A stretch of 64,000 bases of DNA from Mycobacterium barrassiae (GCF_025822765.1 NZ_JACKUK010000033.1:1-64000); one strand, 5' to 3'; numbered from the stretch's first letter, positions 36,569-46,124 are shown. Made by a program: numbers and translations. Notes: a model not told the origin generated them from the sequence alone.

Positions 36569-37843
36569 CTACTGCCGGTAGCTGGCCAAGAAGTTGCCCA
36601 GCCGCTCGATCGCGCTGGCCAGATCACGGGCCCACGGCAGCGTCACGATGCGTAGATGATCGGGTGTCGGCCAGTTGAAGCCGGTGCCCTGGGTGACCAG
36701 GATCTTCTCCTGCAGCAGCAGGTCGAGAACCAGCTGTTCATCGTCGACGATGTCGTACACCTCGGGGTCCAGCCGAGGGAAGGCATAAAGGGCGCCTTGG
36801 GGTTTCACACACGAGACCCCGGGGATCTCGTTGAGCTTCGACCATGCGACGTCGCGCTGTTCGAGCAGGCGCCCGCCCGGCAGCACGAGGTCTTCGATGC
36901 TCTGATGTCCGCCCAGCGCAACCTGAATGGCGTACTGCGCCGGCACATTCGGGCACAGACGCATGTTGGCCAGCAGGCTGATGCCCTCCAGGAAACTGGC
37001 CGCATGCTCCTTGGGGCCGGTGATCACCAGCCAGCCCGAGCGGTATCCGGCCACGCGATAGGCCTTGGACAAACCGTTGAACGTCAGTGTGAGCAGATCC
37101 GGCGCCAGCGTCGCCAGGCTGATGTGCTGGGCGTCGTCGTAGAGAATCTTGTCATAGATCTCGTCGGCGAGCAGCAGCAGTTGATGCTTGCGCGCCAATT
37201 CGACCATCTGCTCGAGGATTTCGGCGCTGTACACGGCGCCGGTGGGGTTGTTCGGGTTGATCACCACCAATGCCTTGGTGCGGTCGGTGATCTTGGCTTC
37301 CAGGTCGGCGATATCGGGCTGCCAACCCTGGGTCTCGTCGCACAGGTAGTGCACCGGCGTCCCGCCGGCCAGCGAGGTCGACGCGGTCCAGAGGGGATAG
37401 TCCGGCGCTGGGATGAGCACTTGGTCGCCGTTGTCCAGCAGCGCCTGCAGTGTCATCGTGATCAGTTCGGAGACGCCGTTGCCGAGGTAGACGTCGTCGA
37501 TGTCGAACTTCGGAAAGCCCTCGATCAGTTCGTAGCGGGTGAAGACCGCGCGCCGGGCGGGCTGGATGCCCTTCGAGTCCGAATAGCCCTGTGCGTACGG
37601 GAGCGCCTGGATCATGTCGCGCATGATGACGTCGGGCGCCTCGAAGCCGAACGGGGCGGGATTGCCGATGTTCAGCTTGAGGATGCGGTGACCTTCGGCC
37701 TCCAGTCGTGACGCATGCTCGTGTACCGGTCCGCGGATCTCGTACAGGACGTCCTGCAGCTTGGACGACTGCGTGAACGTGCGCTGGCGCGGATGATGTC
37801 CCGCGGTATGCAGGTTCACGTGGTGCGTGGTCACGCCCACCAT
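36569..37843 (-). CDS. aspC: Aminotransferase (AspC/AlaA-like), PLP-dependent
   Basis: The protein of about 424 residues is a fold-type I aminotransferase: NPNNPTGAVYS, the DEIYDKI strand, the PLP-binding lysine in FNGLSKAYRVAGYRSGW and the C-terminal substrate Arg in HLRIVTLP. It transfers amino groups between glutamate and a keto acid, aspartate- or alanine-type; this gene position corresponds to aspC (Rv0337c) in M. tuberculosis. ATG 37843 is preferred over an upstream TTG at 37864. It is 39 bases downstream of the Fe-S reductase gene on the same strand, an arrangement shared across mycobacteria, so they are likely co-transcribed from the operator-controlled promoter. Confidence 0.9.
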   Translation of the reverse strand: MVGVTTHHVNLHTAGHHPRQRTFTQSSKLQDVLYEIRGPVHEHASRLEAEGHRILKLNIGNPAPFGFEAPDVIMRDMIQALPYAQGYSDSKGIQPARRAVFTRYELIEGFPKFDIDDVYLGNGVSELITMTLQALLDNGDQVLIPAPDYPLWTASTSLAGGTPVHYLCDETQGWQPDIADLEAKITDRTKALVVINPNNPTGAVYSAEILEQMVELARKHQLLLLADEIYDKILYDDAQHISLATLAPDLLTLTFNGLSKAYRVAGYRSGWLVITGPKEHAASFLEGISLLANMRLCPNVPAQYAIQVALGGHQSIEDLVLPGGRLLEQRDVAWSKLNEIPGVSCVKPQGALYAFPRLDPEVYDIVDDEQLVLDLLLQEKILVTQGTGFNWPTPDHLRIVTLPWARDLASAIERLGNFLASYRQ

Positions 37844-37882
37844 CGTCTCATTACCGTCCAGCAAATATCGAAAAACGCCGGT

Positions 37883-40864
37883 TCAGCGTTTGCCGGGCGG
37901 CCGGGCACCCTTGGCGATACCTAGGCCTTTGACCGGTGGCGCCGCTGTTTCGCCGTTGCTGTCGCCGGCCGGCTCGGGCTCGGGTTGGGCTGCCGCAGGC
38001 TCCGGTGCCGATTTGGGTGCCGCCGCAGGTGCCGCCTTCTTGGCTCCTGGCCGCCGCGCGCCGGGGGCGATCCCCAGGCCCTTGACCTCGGGTTCAGGCG
38101 TCGCGGGCGCTTCAGCCGCGGGCGCTTCAGCTTCGGGTTTGGCCTCCGGTTCAGCCGCCGGTGCCGCAGCGGCAGGCGCTGCCTTCTTGGCTCCGGGCCG
38201 CCGTGCACCCGCCGCAATGCCGAGGCCCTTGACCTCGGGCTCGGGCTTCGCGGGCGCTTCGGGCTCGGCCTTGGCCTCGGGCGCGGCTGCGGCGGCCTGC
38301 GGGGCTGCCTTCTTGGCACCGGGACGCTTGGCGCCTGTGGCGATGCCGAGGCCCTTGACCTCGGGCTCCGCTTTCGCCGGAGCTTCGGCGGCAGGAGCGG
38401 CGGACGCGGCTGGTGCCTTCTTCGCGCCCGGACGCTTCGCCCCGCCTGCGATTCCCAGGCCCGTGACGGGCTTGGTGTCGGCGGTGGCTGCGGAAACAGC
38501 TGGGGCAGCCGGTTCCGGCTTGGCCTCCTCGGCCTCTGCCGGTGCCGCTTCTTCGGTGGGTGCCGCCGCCGCGATGCTTGCAGCGCGCTCCTCGGCCTCC
38601 TTGGCCGCGGTTCCCTTTTCGGGCAGCTTCACGCCGGTCGTGTCGAGCGACTCGAGAAGCAGCTGCGCCACGTCCTTCACTTCGGCCTTCGGCACATCCT
38701 TGGCCGCGGCGACGTCGTCGACGCCGTCGGTGATCATCACGCGGCAGAACGGGCAGCCGGTGGCGATCGTCGACGCTGTGTCCATCGCCTCCTCGGTGCG
38801 CTCCACGTTGACGCGCTTGCCGATGTGCTCTTCCATCCACATGCGGGCGCCGCCTGCGCCACAGCACAGACCGCGATCGGCGTGACGCGGCATCTCGGTG
38901 AGCTTCGCGCCGGATGCCCCGATGAGCTCACGCGGCGCCTCGTAGACCTTGTTGTGCCGGCCGAGGTAGCACGGATCGTGGTAGGTGACATCGACCCCAC
39001 CGTCGGCAGGCTTCACCGGCACCAGCTTCTTGTCGCGGATCAGCCGGTTCAGCAGCTGGGTGTGGTGCAGCACGGTGTAGTTGCCGCCCACCTGCGGATA
39101 CTCCCGGCCGAGCGTGTTGAAGCAGTGCGGGCAGGTGACGACAACCTTGCGGTCCACGCGTTCGACGCCCTCGAAGAGCTCGTTGAGCGTCTCGACGTTC
39201 TGGGCGGCCAGCTGCTGGAAAAGGAACTCGTTACCCGAGCGGCGGGCCGAGTCGCCGTTGCAGGTCTCACCCTCGCCGAGCACCAGATACTTCACGCCCG
39301 CGGTCGCCAGCAGTTCGGCGACGGCCTTGGTGGTCTTCTTGGCCCGGTCCTCGTAGGCGCCCGCGCACCCGACCCAGAACAGGTACTCGTACCCGTCGAA
39401 CGACTCGACGTCCTTGCCGTAGACCGGCACGTCGAAGTCGACCTCGTCGATCCAGTTGGTGCGGTCCTTGGCGTTCTGTCCCCACGGATTGCCCTTGGCC
39501 TCAAGGTTTTTGAACAGCACGCCGAGTTCGCCGGGGAACTCCGACTCCATCATCACCTGGTAGCGGCGCATGTCGACGATGTGGTCGATGTGCTCGATGT
39601 CGACCGGGCACTGCTCGACGCACGCACCGCATGTCGTGCACGACCACAGCACGTCGGGGTCGATGACGCCGCCCTGCTCTTCGGTGCCGACCAGCGGCCT
39701 GGTCGCCTGTGCGGGGCCCGAGCCCAGAATCCGTTCGAAACCGGATTCGGGGACGTGCTCGTGGGAATGCTTCTCCGACTGCTTCTCGCCGCGCAGTTCC
39801 TCGCCGAGGCCACCCTCAGGGGTGTTCTCCAGCGGGCTCTCTTTGTCGCCGAGGATGTAGGGCGCCTTCGCGAACAGGTGATCGCGAAGGTTCATGATCA
39901 CGAGCTTGGGAGACAGCGGCTTACCGGTGTTCCACGCGGGGCACTGCGACTGGCACCGGCCGCATTCGGTGCACGTGGTCATGTCGAGGTAGGCCTTCCA
40001 CGTGAAGTCCTCGATCTTGCCGCGGCCCAGGATCGCGTCCTCCGGCGGATCCTCGAAGTCGATGCGCTCCCCGTTGTACTCGACGGGCAGCAGCGGACCC
40101 AGCGCGTTGGGCATGCGCTTGAACGTGACGTTGACCGGCGCCAGACCGATGTGCAGGTGCTTGGAGTGCAACACGATCAGCAGGAAGATCAGCATGACTG
40201 CGATGTGCCCGATCAGTGCCAGCGTCTCGATCCACTCGTTGGCCGTCTCGCCGAAGGGCTCCAGCGCCTTGCCCATGATTTGAGAGAAGAACGCCCCGTT
40301 GCCGTAGGGCAGGGCGTGGGTGTTGGCGCCGGCGCCACGGACCAGGGCGTAGGTCCAGATGACGTTGAAGATCATGAAGAGGATCAGCCAGGCGCCGCCG
40401 GTGTGGGAGCCGTAGAAGCGGGAGTCGCGGCCGTGCTTCTTGGGCTCGCGGACGATGCGGATGATCGCGAACGTGATGATGCCGAGCAGCACGGCGACGG
40501 CGAAGAAGTCCTGGAGGAAGCCGAGGGCGTCCCAGCGACCGATCAACGGGATGTGGAAGTCGTGGTCGACGACCTGACCGAACGCCTCGAGATAGACGGT
40601 GGCGAGGATGAAGAAGCCCCACATCGTGAAGAAGTGGGCGATGCCGGGGATCGACCAGCGAAGCAGTCGGGTTTGCCCGAAGACCTCCTCGATCTGCGTG
40701 GTGATGCGCTTGCCGAGATTGTCCTTGCGGTTGTTCTCGACGCTGGTCTTCGCGCCGGAGCGGATGAGGTTCGTGAGGAACAGGACGCGCTTCAGGGCGA
40801 AGACACCGACGATCGCGACCATCAGGGCCACCACGACGATCCTGATCAGCATCTGGGTTTCCAT
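37883..40864 (-). CDS. Membrane iron-sulfur oxidoreductase with heterodisulfide-reductase-like CCG domains (Rv0338c type)
   Basis: The 993-residue protein begins with a NarI-like membrane domain of about six helices (residues 1-240). Next come two 4Fe-4S clusters (CTECGRCQSQCPAW and CTTCGACVEQCPVDIEH) and then two cysteine-rich CCG domains: GCAGAYEDR...CNGDSARR...CPHCFNTLG, and DPCYLGRHNKVY...GLCCGAGGARMW...GCPFCRVM. This layout fits electron transfer between the quinone pool and soluble carriers such as electron-transfer flavoprotein in fatty-acid oxidation. The last 230 residues are an Ala/Pro-rich tail with five copies of a GLGIAxGAxRPGAKK-type motif. GGGAGGCGTGCG precedes ATG 40864. Confidence 0.9.
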   Translation of the reverse strand: METQMLIRIVVVALMVAIVGVFALKRVLFLTNLIRSGAKTSVENNRKDNLGKRITTQIEEVFGQTRLLRWSIPGIAHFFTMWGFFILATVYLEAFGQVVDHDFHIPLIGRWDALGFLQDFFAVAVLLGIITFAIIRIVREPKKHGRDSRFYGSHTGGAWLILFMIFNVIWTYALVRGAGANTHALPYGNGAFFSQIMGKALEPFGETANEWIETLALIGHIAVMLIFLLIVLHSKHLHIGLAPVNVTFKRMPNALGPLLPVEYNGERIDFEDPPEDAILGRGKIEDFTWKAYLDMTTCTECGRCQSQCPAWNTGKPLSPKLVIMNLRDHLFAKAPYILGDKESPLENTPEGGLGEELRGEKQSEKHSHEHVPESGFERILGSGPAQATRPLVGTEEQGGVIDPDVLWSCTTCGACVEQCPVDIEHIDHIVDMRRYQVMMESEFPGELGVLFKNLEAKGNPWGQNAKDRTNWIDEVDFDVPVYGKDVESFDGYEYLFWVGCAGAYEDRAKKTTKAVAELLATAGVKYLVLGEGETCNGDSARRSGNEFLFQQLAAQNVETLNELFEGVERVDRKVVVTCPHCFNTLGREYPQVGGNYTVLHHTQLLNRLIRDKKLVPVKPADGGVDVTYHDPCYLGRHNKVYEAPRELIGASGAKLTEMPRHADRGLCCGAGGARMWMEEHIGKRVNVERTEEAMDTASTIATGCPFCRVMITDGVDDVAAAKDVPKAEVKDVAQLLLESLDTTGVKLPEKGTAAKEAEERAASIAAAAPTEEAAPAEAEEAKPEPAAPAVSAATADTKPVTGLGIAGGAKRPGAKKAPAASAAPAAEAPAKAEPEVKGLGIATGAKRPGAKKAAPQAAAAAPEAKAEPEAPAKPEPEVKGLGIAAGARRPGAKKAAPAAAAPAAEPEAKPEAEAPAAEAPATPEPEVKGLGIAPGARRPGAKKAAPAAAPKSAPEPAAAQPEPEPAGDSNGETAAPPVKGLGIAKGARPPGKR

Positions 40865-40882
40865 CGCACGCCTCCCGTTCCA

Positions 40883-40925
40883 AGTTACTCAAGGGTAACT
40901 TAATGAATGTTACCCACCAGTAACT
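40883..40925. promoter_or_regulatory. Tandem palindromic operators upstream of the Fe-S reductase
   Basis: AGTTACTCAAGGGTAACT (40883-40900) and TGTTACCCACCAGTAACT (40908-40925) each fit GTTAC-N6-GTAAC. The whole 43-base block is also a perfect dyad about 40904. It lies 19 to 61 bases ahead of the start codon. The regulator, probably TetR-type by shape, is not adjacent. Confidence 0.75.
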
Positions 40926-41012
40926 TTCGCACTGTGCCTGTTCAGCCCGGGCTCATAGTTGCACCCCAGGACGAAACGGCGCTACGCAGGCTTACCTAAC
41001 TAGCCCTGGGCG

Positions 41013-43556
41013 TCAGTTCTGGGGGCCGATCATCGCGCGCAGCATCGACAACATCTCCGACCGTGATTCGGCGCCCAACCGCCGGCGAATCCGCGCGACG
41101 TGATGCTCGACGGTCTTTGCCGAGATGAACAGTTGCGTGCCGATATCGCGGTACGGCATGCCGAGCAACAGCAGTTCGGCGACCTCGCGCTCACGATCGG
41201 ACAATCGTGTCGAGACAGGGCGGGTGGCACCCGGATGCGGCGCCTCGTTGGCCGTGGACGCGTCGACGTCCGGCGCGGCATCGAGCGCGCTGGTCTGCTT
41301 GAGGTCGCGAGCGAGTTGAAGCATCGCGCCGGAGACGCGTCCGTCGGGTGTGTGCAGTGCGGCCTGGCTGGCCAGCCGGGTGGCATCCCATGTCAGGCCG
41401 AACTGCGACAGCGCGCGGGCCGCGGCGCTGACCTCTTCTGTGTCGACATGGTTGGCGAGCACCCGCAACCACGTCCGGCCGGCCTGCGCCAGTGCCTTCG
41501 CGAACGCGCTCTTGGCGGCCGCTGCGGTCAGCGCCTGACCATGGGGCGCCACCGCCTCCGGAGAATTGGCCAGGATCCCCGCGTGCACACCGGACCAGTG
41601 CAGCGGCACCGACCACAGCAGCGGGTTGCCCAGCGACTCCAGCAGGGTGAACGCCTCATCGATGGTGTGCTGCAGTCGATCGACCTGCCGCATGCGGGCC
41701 GCGGCCACCCACAACTCGCCCAGCGGTAGCAGTGAGAAGAGGTCCATCGAATACTCGGCGAGCACCTCCATCGCCGTATACCAATGCTTCTGCACCGCGC
41801 CGCTGTCGCCGCTGCGGCGGGCGATCGCGGTCTGCAACGCCGCCGCCCACAGCGCGTCGCGCCGATGCAGCGGGGTTTCGGCATGGGCGGTCGCGGCCAT
41901 CACGTCGGCAGTCGCCGCGGTCAGCTGGCCGTCGAGCATCCTCACCCAGCCGAGCAGCAGCCGGTGCCTGCGTGCGACGAACGTCATGCTTTCCGGGTCA
42001 TCCTGGGGTGCCGTGCGTACGGCGCGGCTGATCACACTGCGAGCGCGGACCGGGTCGCCGCCGTGCAACGCGGCCAATGTGACGAGCGCGGCGGGTGTAT
42101 CGGGCGCCACCACGGTCGGCTGCGGTTCGGCGACGATCGACTGTCCCAGCCGTGCAACCGCTGAGGGATACGGCGCCTCGAGGGACAACAGCAGACCCTC
42201 GGCGAGACTGCGGGCGGCGCGCGACGTCGACGTCGGCGGTCCTGCGTTCTCGGCACTGAGCGCCGCGCGCGCCGTGGGCAGATCCCCGACGGCGAGCGAC
42301 GCGATGGCACCCGCCGCGCTGACGAACGCGTCGGGATAGGGCCCGAGCCAACGGAAAAGGTCGGCGGCCTGGGCGGAACTTCCGTCGTGCGCGGCGATGC
42401 TCGCCGCGATGCGGACCGCCGCCGCGCGTTCGGCCGGATCATCGGAGCCCAGCAGATCGTCGGCGATTCGGCCGGCGGCCGTGCAGTCCCCGGTCAGTGC
42501 CAGGGCATCCGCCAGTTGCGAGTTCAGCTTCGTCGCCCCCGCATTCGTGGCTGCCCGGTAGAGCCGCGCGGCCCGTGCGGGTCGGCCGTGGTTCTCCGAG
42601 GCGAGCTCTGCCAAGGCGTTGGCCAGCCGGTCGTCACGCAGCCCGTGCTCGGCCAGCCGCAGAGCGAGATCAGTTGACAGTGTTGATGATTCGATCTGCG
42701 AGACGAGCAACGCGGTCTCGATGTCGTGATGCCGTGCCGCACCGATGATCTGCGCGATACAGCTGTGCACCGAACGTAGGAACGTATCGCTGTACGACGG
42801 CTCGAGCAGTCCGCTGGCGCGGGCGCGGTCCACCAGAGACTGGGCATGGTGAGCCTCGATCCGCAGCGTCGCCGCGACGTCGTCCGGACCGAGGTCGGGG
42901 CTCAGCGACATCACCAGCACGGTGTCCAGTACCGGTTCCTCCAGTCGGCGCAGTCGTTCGATCAGTGCGAAGCTGGCGGCATCTGCGAGCGTCGCGGCCG
43001 GTGCTTCCGCTTCGCGGGACGACGCGGCGGCGATCGCCGGTTGCACCAGAAAGGGCAACCCGGCCGTCGCCGCCATGAGTGCCCGGACGAACTCGGATGT
43101 CGGTGGGGCGTCGAAGGTTTCGGTGCAGATACGGGTGACGTCGGCGGGGCTCAACGCGCCGACCGAGACGGCGGGGTTCTCGCGTTCGATTGCGGTCGCC
43201 AGGGCGCGGAGAGCCGGGCGGTGTACGAGGGGTTCGGTCGCGACGACGACGGTGGAGGCGGGATCGGCGACGAGGTCGACGAGTTGTGCGAGTTCGCCGT
43301 CGTCGAGCAGATGCGCGTCGTCGATCACCACCGCGGCGTTGCGATCGTCACCGCTGCGGGGTGGCCGGGTGAGCACCGGCACGCCCGCGGTCCGTAGCGC
43401 GGCACGCACCGCGGCGAGTACGGAACTCTTACCGCTACCGATGCCGCCGGACACCAGGATCTTCACCGGGTCGCCCGGCGCAGCCGTCAGCGCGGCGACG
43501 GCGTCACGCGCGGGCGGCGGGATCTCGGCCGCTTGCTCGGGCGCCGGCTTCGGCAT
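41013..43556 (-). CDS. iniR: LuxR-type ATPase regulator of the ini operon (IniR-like)
   Basis: The 847-residue protein has an N-terminal P-loop (ILVSGGIGSGKSS, about 33-45), Walker B AAVVIDDAHLLDDGE, a long helical TPR-like middle, and a C-terminal LuxR HTH (TRLSDREREVAELLLLGMPYRDIGTQLFISAKTVEHHVARIRRRLGAES). This is the STAND/LAL regulator class; the gene at this place is Rv0339c (IniR), reported to control iniBAC, recalled not checked. ATG 43556 lies 3 bases after the stop of the Hsp70-like gene, so the two are co-transcribed. It faces away from the iniB cluster. Confidence 0.88.
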   Translation of the reverse strand: MPKPAPEQAAEIPPPARDAVAALTAAPGDPVKILVSGGIGSGKSSVLAAVRAALRTAGVPVLTRPPRSGDDRNAAVVIDDAHLLDDGELAQLVDLVADPASTVVVATEPLVHRPALRALATAIERENPAVSVGALSPADVTRICTETFDAPPTSEFVRALMAATAGLPFLVQPAIAAASSREAEAPAATLADAASFALIERLRRLEEPVLDTVLVMSLSPDLGPDDVAATLRIEAHHAQSLVDRARASGLLEPSYSDTFLRSVHSCIAQIIGAARHHDIETALLVSQIESSTLSTDLALRLAEHGLRDDRLANALAELASENHGRPARAARLYRAATNAGATKLNSQLADALALTGDCTAAGRIADDLLGSDDPAERAAAVRIAASIAAHDGSSAQAADLFRWLGPYPDAFVSAAGAIASLAVGDLPTARAALSAENAGPPTSTSRAARSLAEGLLLSLEAPYPSAVARLGQSIVAEPQPTVVAPDTPAALVTLAALHGGDPVRARSVISRAVRTAPQDDPESMTFVARRHRLLLGWVRMLDGQLTAATADVMAATAHAETPLHRRDALWAAALQTAIARRSGDSGAVQKHWYTAMEVLAEYSMDLFSLLPLGELWVAAARMRQVDRLQHTIDEAFTLLESLGNPLLWSVPLHWSGVHAGILANSPEAVAPHGQALTAAAAKSAFAKALAQAGRTWLRVLANHVDTEEVSAAARALSQFGLTWDATRLASQAALHTPDGRVSGAMLQLARDLKQTSALDAAPDVDASTANEAPHPGATRPVSTRLSDREREVAELLLLGMPYRDIGTQLFISAKTVEHHVARIRRRLGAESRSEMLSMLRAMIGPQN

Positions 43557-43559
43557 GGA

Positions 43560-45353
43560 TCACGAACCGTCGTCAGGAATCACCACGTCAGGTGTGGTGG
43601 TGATCGGCTCTTCGGTTGTCGTCGGCTCTTCGGTGGTGGGTTGTGTGGTGGTGGGCTGAGTGGTCGTGGGTTGCGTCGTCGTCGTAGTTGTCGGTGTGGT
43701 CGTCGTTGTCGTGGTGGTGGTTGTCGTTGTCGTGGTGGTTGTCGTACTCGAGGTCGTCGACGGCGTGGTGGTCGTCGTCGTGGTCGTCGACGGAGGCGGC
43801 ACCACCGTGGTGCTCGGGCGACCGTCGGATCCCGTGACGGTGATGGTCTCGGACGTAGCGGGCGGACCCGCGGGCGACGGACCGGTCTCGACGGTCGTCG
43901 CCGTCTCGGTCACCGGCCCCGTACTGCCCGTCGTGCTCGTCAGCGTGACTGCGAGGCCGCCGATGGCCAACAGCACCGCTGCGGCCGCCGCGCCGAAGAG
44001 GATGGTCGGCCGCTTGTACCAGGGCAGCGGCCCGGGTTCCGGGGTGAAGCCTTCCTCTTCATGGCTGAACTCCATCGGCGGGCGGGCCGCGCCGGTGGTC
44101 GACGGATCGAACGTGTAGTCCTCGCCGGTGTAGGGCACCGGCTCGCCCGCGGGGGCGTCGTCCTGCGACCACGCGAGCGCGCGGAACGTCGACGACGCCG
44201 GGGCGTCGGAAGCCGCATCGGCGGCTGCTGCACCCGCTGCTGCCGCACCGGCCCACCCCATGGTCGGGGCCAGTCCCGTTGGGGCGTCGGCAGCGGTCGC
44301 CATTCCGGTTGCGGCGTCGGCACCGGCGGCCAGCACCGCCGCGCCCGCCGCCACATTCAGTTGAGATTGCGGCGTCGTGATGACGGGAGCGCGGAACCGG
44401 GTCGACAGCTGCTGGGTGACGAGCGGGATGTTCGCTCCTCCGCCGACGGTGGCGACCGCCGAGATATCCGAGATCCCAACGTTGTTGCGCTGCAACGTTT
44501 CTTCGACCGTGTCGAGCAGACCGTTCAGGGGTCCGGCGATCAGCTGTTCCAGCTCGGTGCGTGTCACGCGGACGTCGGAAGCGAATCCGGGCAATTCGGC
44601 GTGCACGGCTGCGGCCGTCTCGGCGGACAGCCGCTCCTTGGCCACCCGGCAGTCGTTGCGCAACCGGGCCAACGAGCCGACCGCCGCCGTACTCGCAGGA
44701 TCGGAGGCGTTGGCCTCCGCGATGCCGGTCAGCACATGATTGAGCAGCGCCTGGTCGATCTGGTCACCGGAGAAGTCCGGGTAACGGACCGTCTCGCCGA
44801 TGGTGTCGAAGTTGGCGCCCGCATTGGCCAGCGTGATGCTGGTGCCGCTGCCACCGAAGTCGCACAGCACCACGACACCACTGGACGGCAGCCCTGGCGC
44901 CGATTGCAGTGCCGAGAGTGCGGCGACGGAATCGGGGACCAGCGCGGGAATCACTCCGTCGGGTGCCAGGCTGGGCCTGCCGCGCAACGCATTGCGCAGC
45001 GCACCCACGGTGGCGGCGCTCCAGTGCGCGGGCACCGCGATCGCGATGGGTGCCCCACCTCCGACCGTGCGGGCCATCGCATCGAGGGCTTCGACCAGCA
45101 CCTGCTCCCCGCGGTGCGCCGAACCGTCGGCCGCCACCAGCGGCACCGGGTCGCCGACTCGCTCGACGAACCCGGTCAGCACCATGCCCTGCTGGGGCAC
45201 GGACGGGTCCGCCGCGAATTCCGACGGCAGGCCCACTTCCGGCGGGCGATCGTCGAACACGGTGAGCACTGATCGCCGCATGACTGGGGGCCGGCCCATG
45301 CGAGCCGCCACTAGATTGGTCATCCCAATCGACAACCCGAGAGAGTCGCTCAT
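43560..45353 (-). CDS. Membrane-anchored Hsp70-like protein with threonine-rich tail
   Basis: The 597-residue protein has an Hsp70/actin-type ATPase-like head (about 1-360: SLGLSIGMTNLVAARMG, VVVLCDFGGSGTSITLA, AVATVGGGANIPLVTQQLS). A linker and a single transmembrane helix follow (about 447-470, ILFGAAAAAVLLAIGGLAVTL), after the juxtamembrane motif GPLPWYKRP. The exterior tail of about 125 residues is dominated by Thr runs with Pro, a plausible O-mannosylation substrate. It resembles mycobacterial Pro/Thr-rich Hsp70-like proteins such as Rv0312, recalled. ATG 45353 with AAGGAAAAG is preferred to 45404. Coupled to iniR, it is a candidate envelope sensor. Confidence 0.82.
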   Translation of the reverse strand: MSDSLGLSIGMTNLVAARMGRPPVMRRSVLTVFDDRPPEVGLPSEFAADPSVPQQGMVLTGFVERVGDPVPLVAADGSAHRGEQVLVEALDAMARTVGGGAPIAIAVPAHWSAATVGALRNALRGRPSLAPDGVIPALVPDSVAALSALQSAPGLPSSGVVVLCDFGGSGTSITLANAGANFDTIGETVRYPDFSGDQIDQALLNHVLTGIAEANASDPASTAAVGSLARLRNDCRVAKERLSAETAAAVHAELPGFASDVRVTRTELEQLIAGPLNGLLDTVEETLQRNNVGISDISAVATVGGGANIPLVTQQLSTRFRAPVITTPQSQLNVAAGAAVLAAGADAATGMATAADAPTGLAPTMGWAGAAAAGAAAADAASDAPASSTFRALAWSQDDAPAGEPVPYTGEDYTFDPSTTGAARPPMEFSHEEEGFTPEPGPLPWYKRPTILFGAAAAAVLLAIGGLAVTLTSTTGSTGPVTETATTVETGPSPAGPPATSETITVTGSDGRPSTTVVPPPSTTTTTTTTPSTTSSTTTTTTTTTTTTTTTTTPTTTTTTQPTTTQPTTTQPTTEEPTTTEEPITTTPDVVIPDDGS

Positions 45354-45416
45354 CTTTTCCTTCGCGTTTCGGCCGAACCTCACGATAGCGGCTCGGTGCG
45401 CCAATCCACGGCATTC

Positions 45417-45455
45417 CCCCTATGCCGCAAAAACCCCTAACGCCGGGCCCCCTAA
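45417..45455 (+). promoter_or_regulatory. CCCCTAA repeat cluster upstream of the IniB-like gene
   Basis: CCCCTAT (45417), CCCCTAA (45434) and CCCCTAA (45449) are spaced 17 and 15 bases, in the promoter region shared by the Hsp70-like/iniR and IniB-like transcripts. The same heptamer recurs three times before iniB. Confidence 0.45.
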
Positions 45456-45584
45456 TACTCCGGCTCTAGAGGTGGGTTTCACACCGATCTCTGCGGCATC
45501 GGCCGTCGATAGCATCGTTCTCAAGCCATCCGGCTCGCATATCTGTACTGCCGCATATATCTCAATCGGGAGGGAGGGTGTTTC

Positions 45585-46106
45585 ATGGCCAACGAGTTGC
45601 TCGACTTCGTGCTGTCTCTGGTGCGCGATCCGGACGCCGCGGCGCGATTCGCCGAAAACCCGGACCAGGCCATCCTCGACGCCAACCTCACCAACGTGAC
45701 CAGTGCCGACGTCAACAATCTGATCCCGGTCGTCACTGAGTCGTTGGGGGCAGCCGTGCCGGCCGTAGGGGCTGAGGGCGTCACCGACGTCACAGAAAAC
45801 ATCTGGGCCAGCGGTGCCGCCACGGCCGCTTTCGACGCATTCGACGATCAAGTGCCAGTTCAGGCCGTCGACGGCGGGCACGCGGCGATCGTCGACTACG
45901 TCGATACGCCCGACCAGCTGCTGGACGCGCTCGACGACTCCGGCGTACCTGGCGTCGTCGGCTCCGAGGACGGCGGGCTGCAGTTCGATCAGCCCACGCT
46001 CGATGATCTGCCGGAAGTCGACCTGCCGACCGGCGGCGATGTGAGCGCCACCGTCATCGAGGTCGCCGACATGGATTCCGACCCGTCCGGATTCGACATC
46101 TTCTAA
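45585..46106 (+). CDS. IniB-like protein (Rv0340 type)
   Basis: The 173-residue protein shares its first 50 residues with the neighbouring IniB: MANELLDFVLSLVRDPDAAARFAENPDQAILDANLTNVTSADV parallels MTNIIDWILDLFRDP...DPSRSMAAANLSNVSAAQM. So it carries the same N-terminal domain but a different acidic, Asp/Val-rich C-terminus (DYVDTPDQLLDALDDSGV). No signal peptide is visible. GGGAGGG precedes ATG 45585. It is followed by a strong terminator, so it is transcribed separately from iniB. A function in envelope stress is inferred from place. Confidence 0.85.
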   Translation: MANELLDFVLSLVRDPDAAARFAENPDQAILDANLTNVTSADVNNLIPVVTESLGAAVPAVGAEGVTDVTENIWASGAATAAFDAFDDQVPVQAVDGGHAAIVDYVDTPDQLLDALDDSGVPGVVGSEDGGLQFDQPTLDDLPEVDLPTGGDVSATVIEVADMDSDPSGFDIF

Positions 46107-46124
46107 CGACCCAGCACCACCACG

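Noticed and set aside
37985-40903. Very long open frame on the plus strand opposite the Fe-S reductase
   Set aside because: It is antisense to a gene with clear Fe-S motifs, rich in Arg/Gly/His, and lacks a family match; high GC makes such shadows common.
43660-44118. Plus-strand frame with a run of valines
   Set aside because: It is the reverse of Thr codons (ACC/ACG/ACA) in the tail of the Hsp70-like protein.
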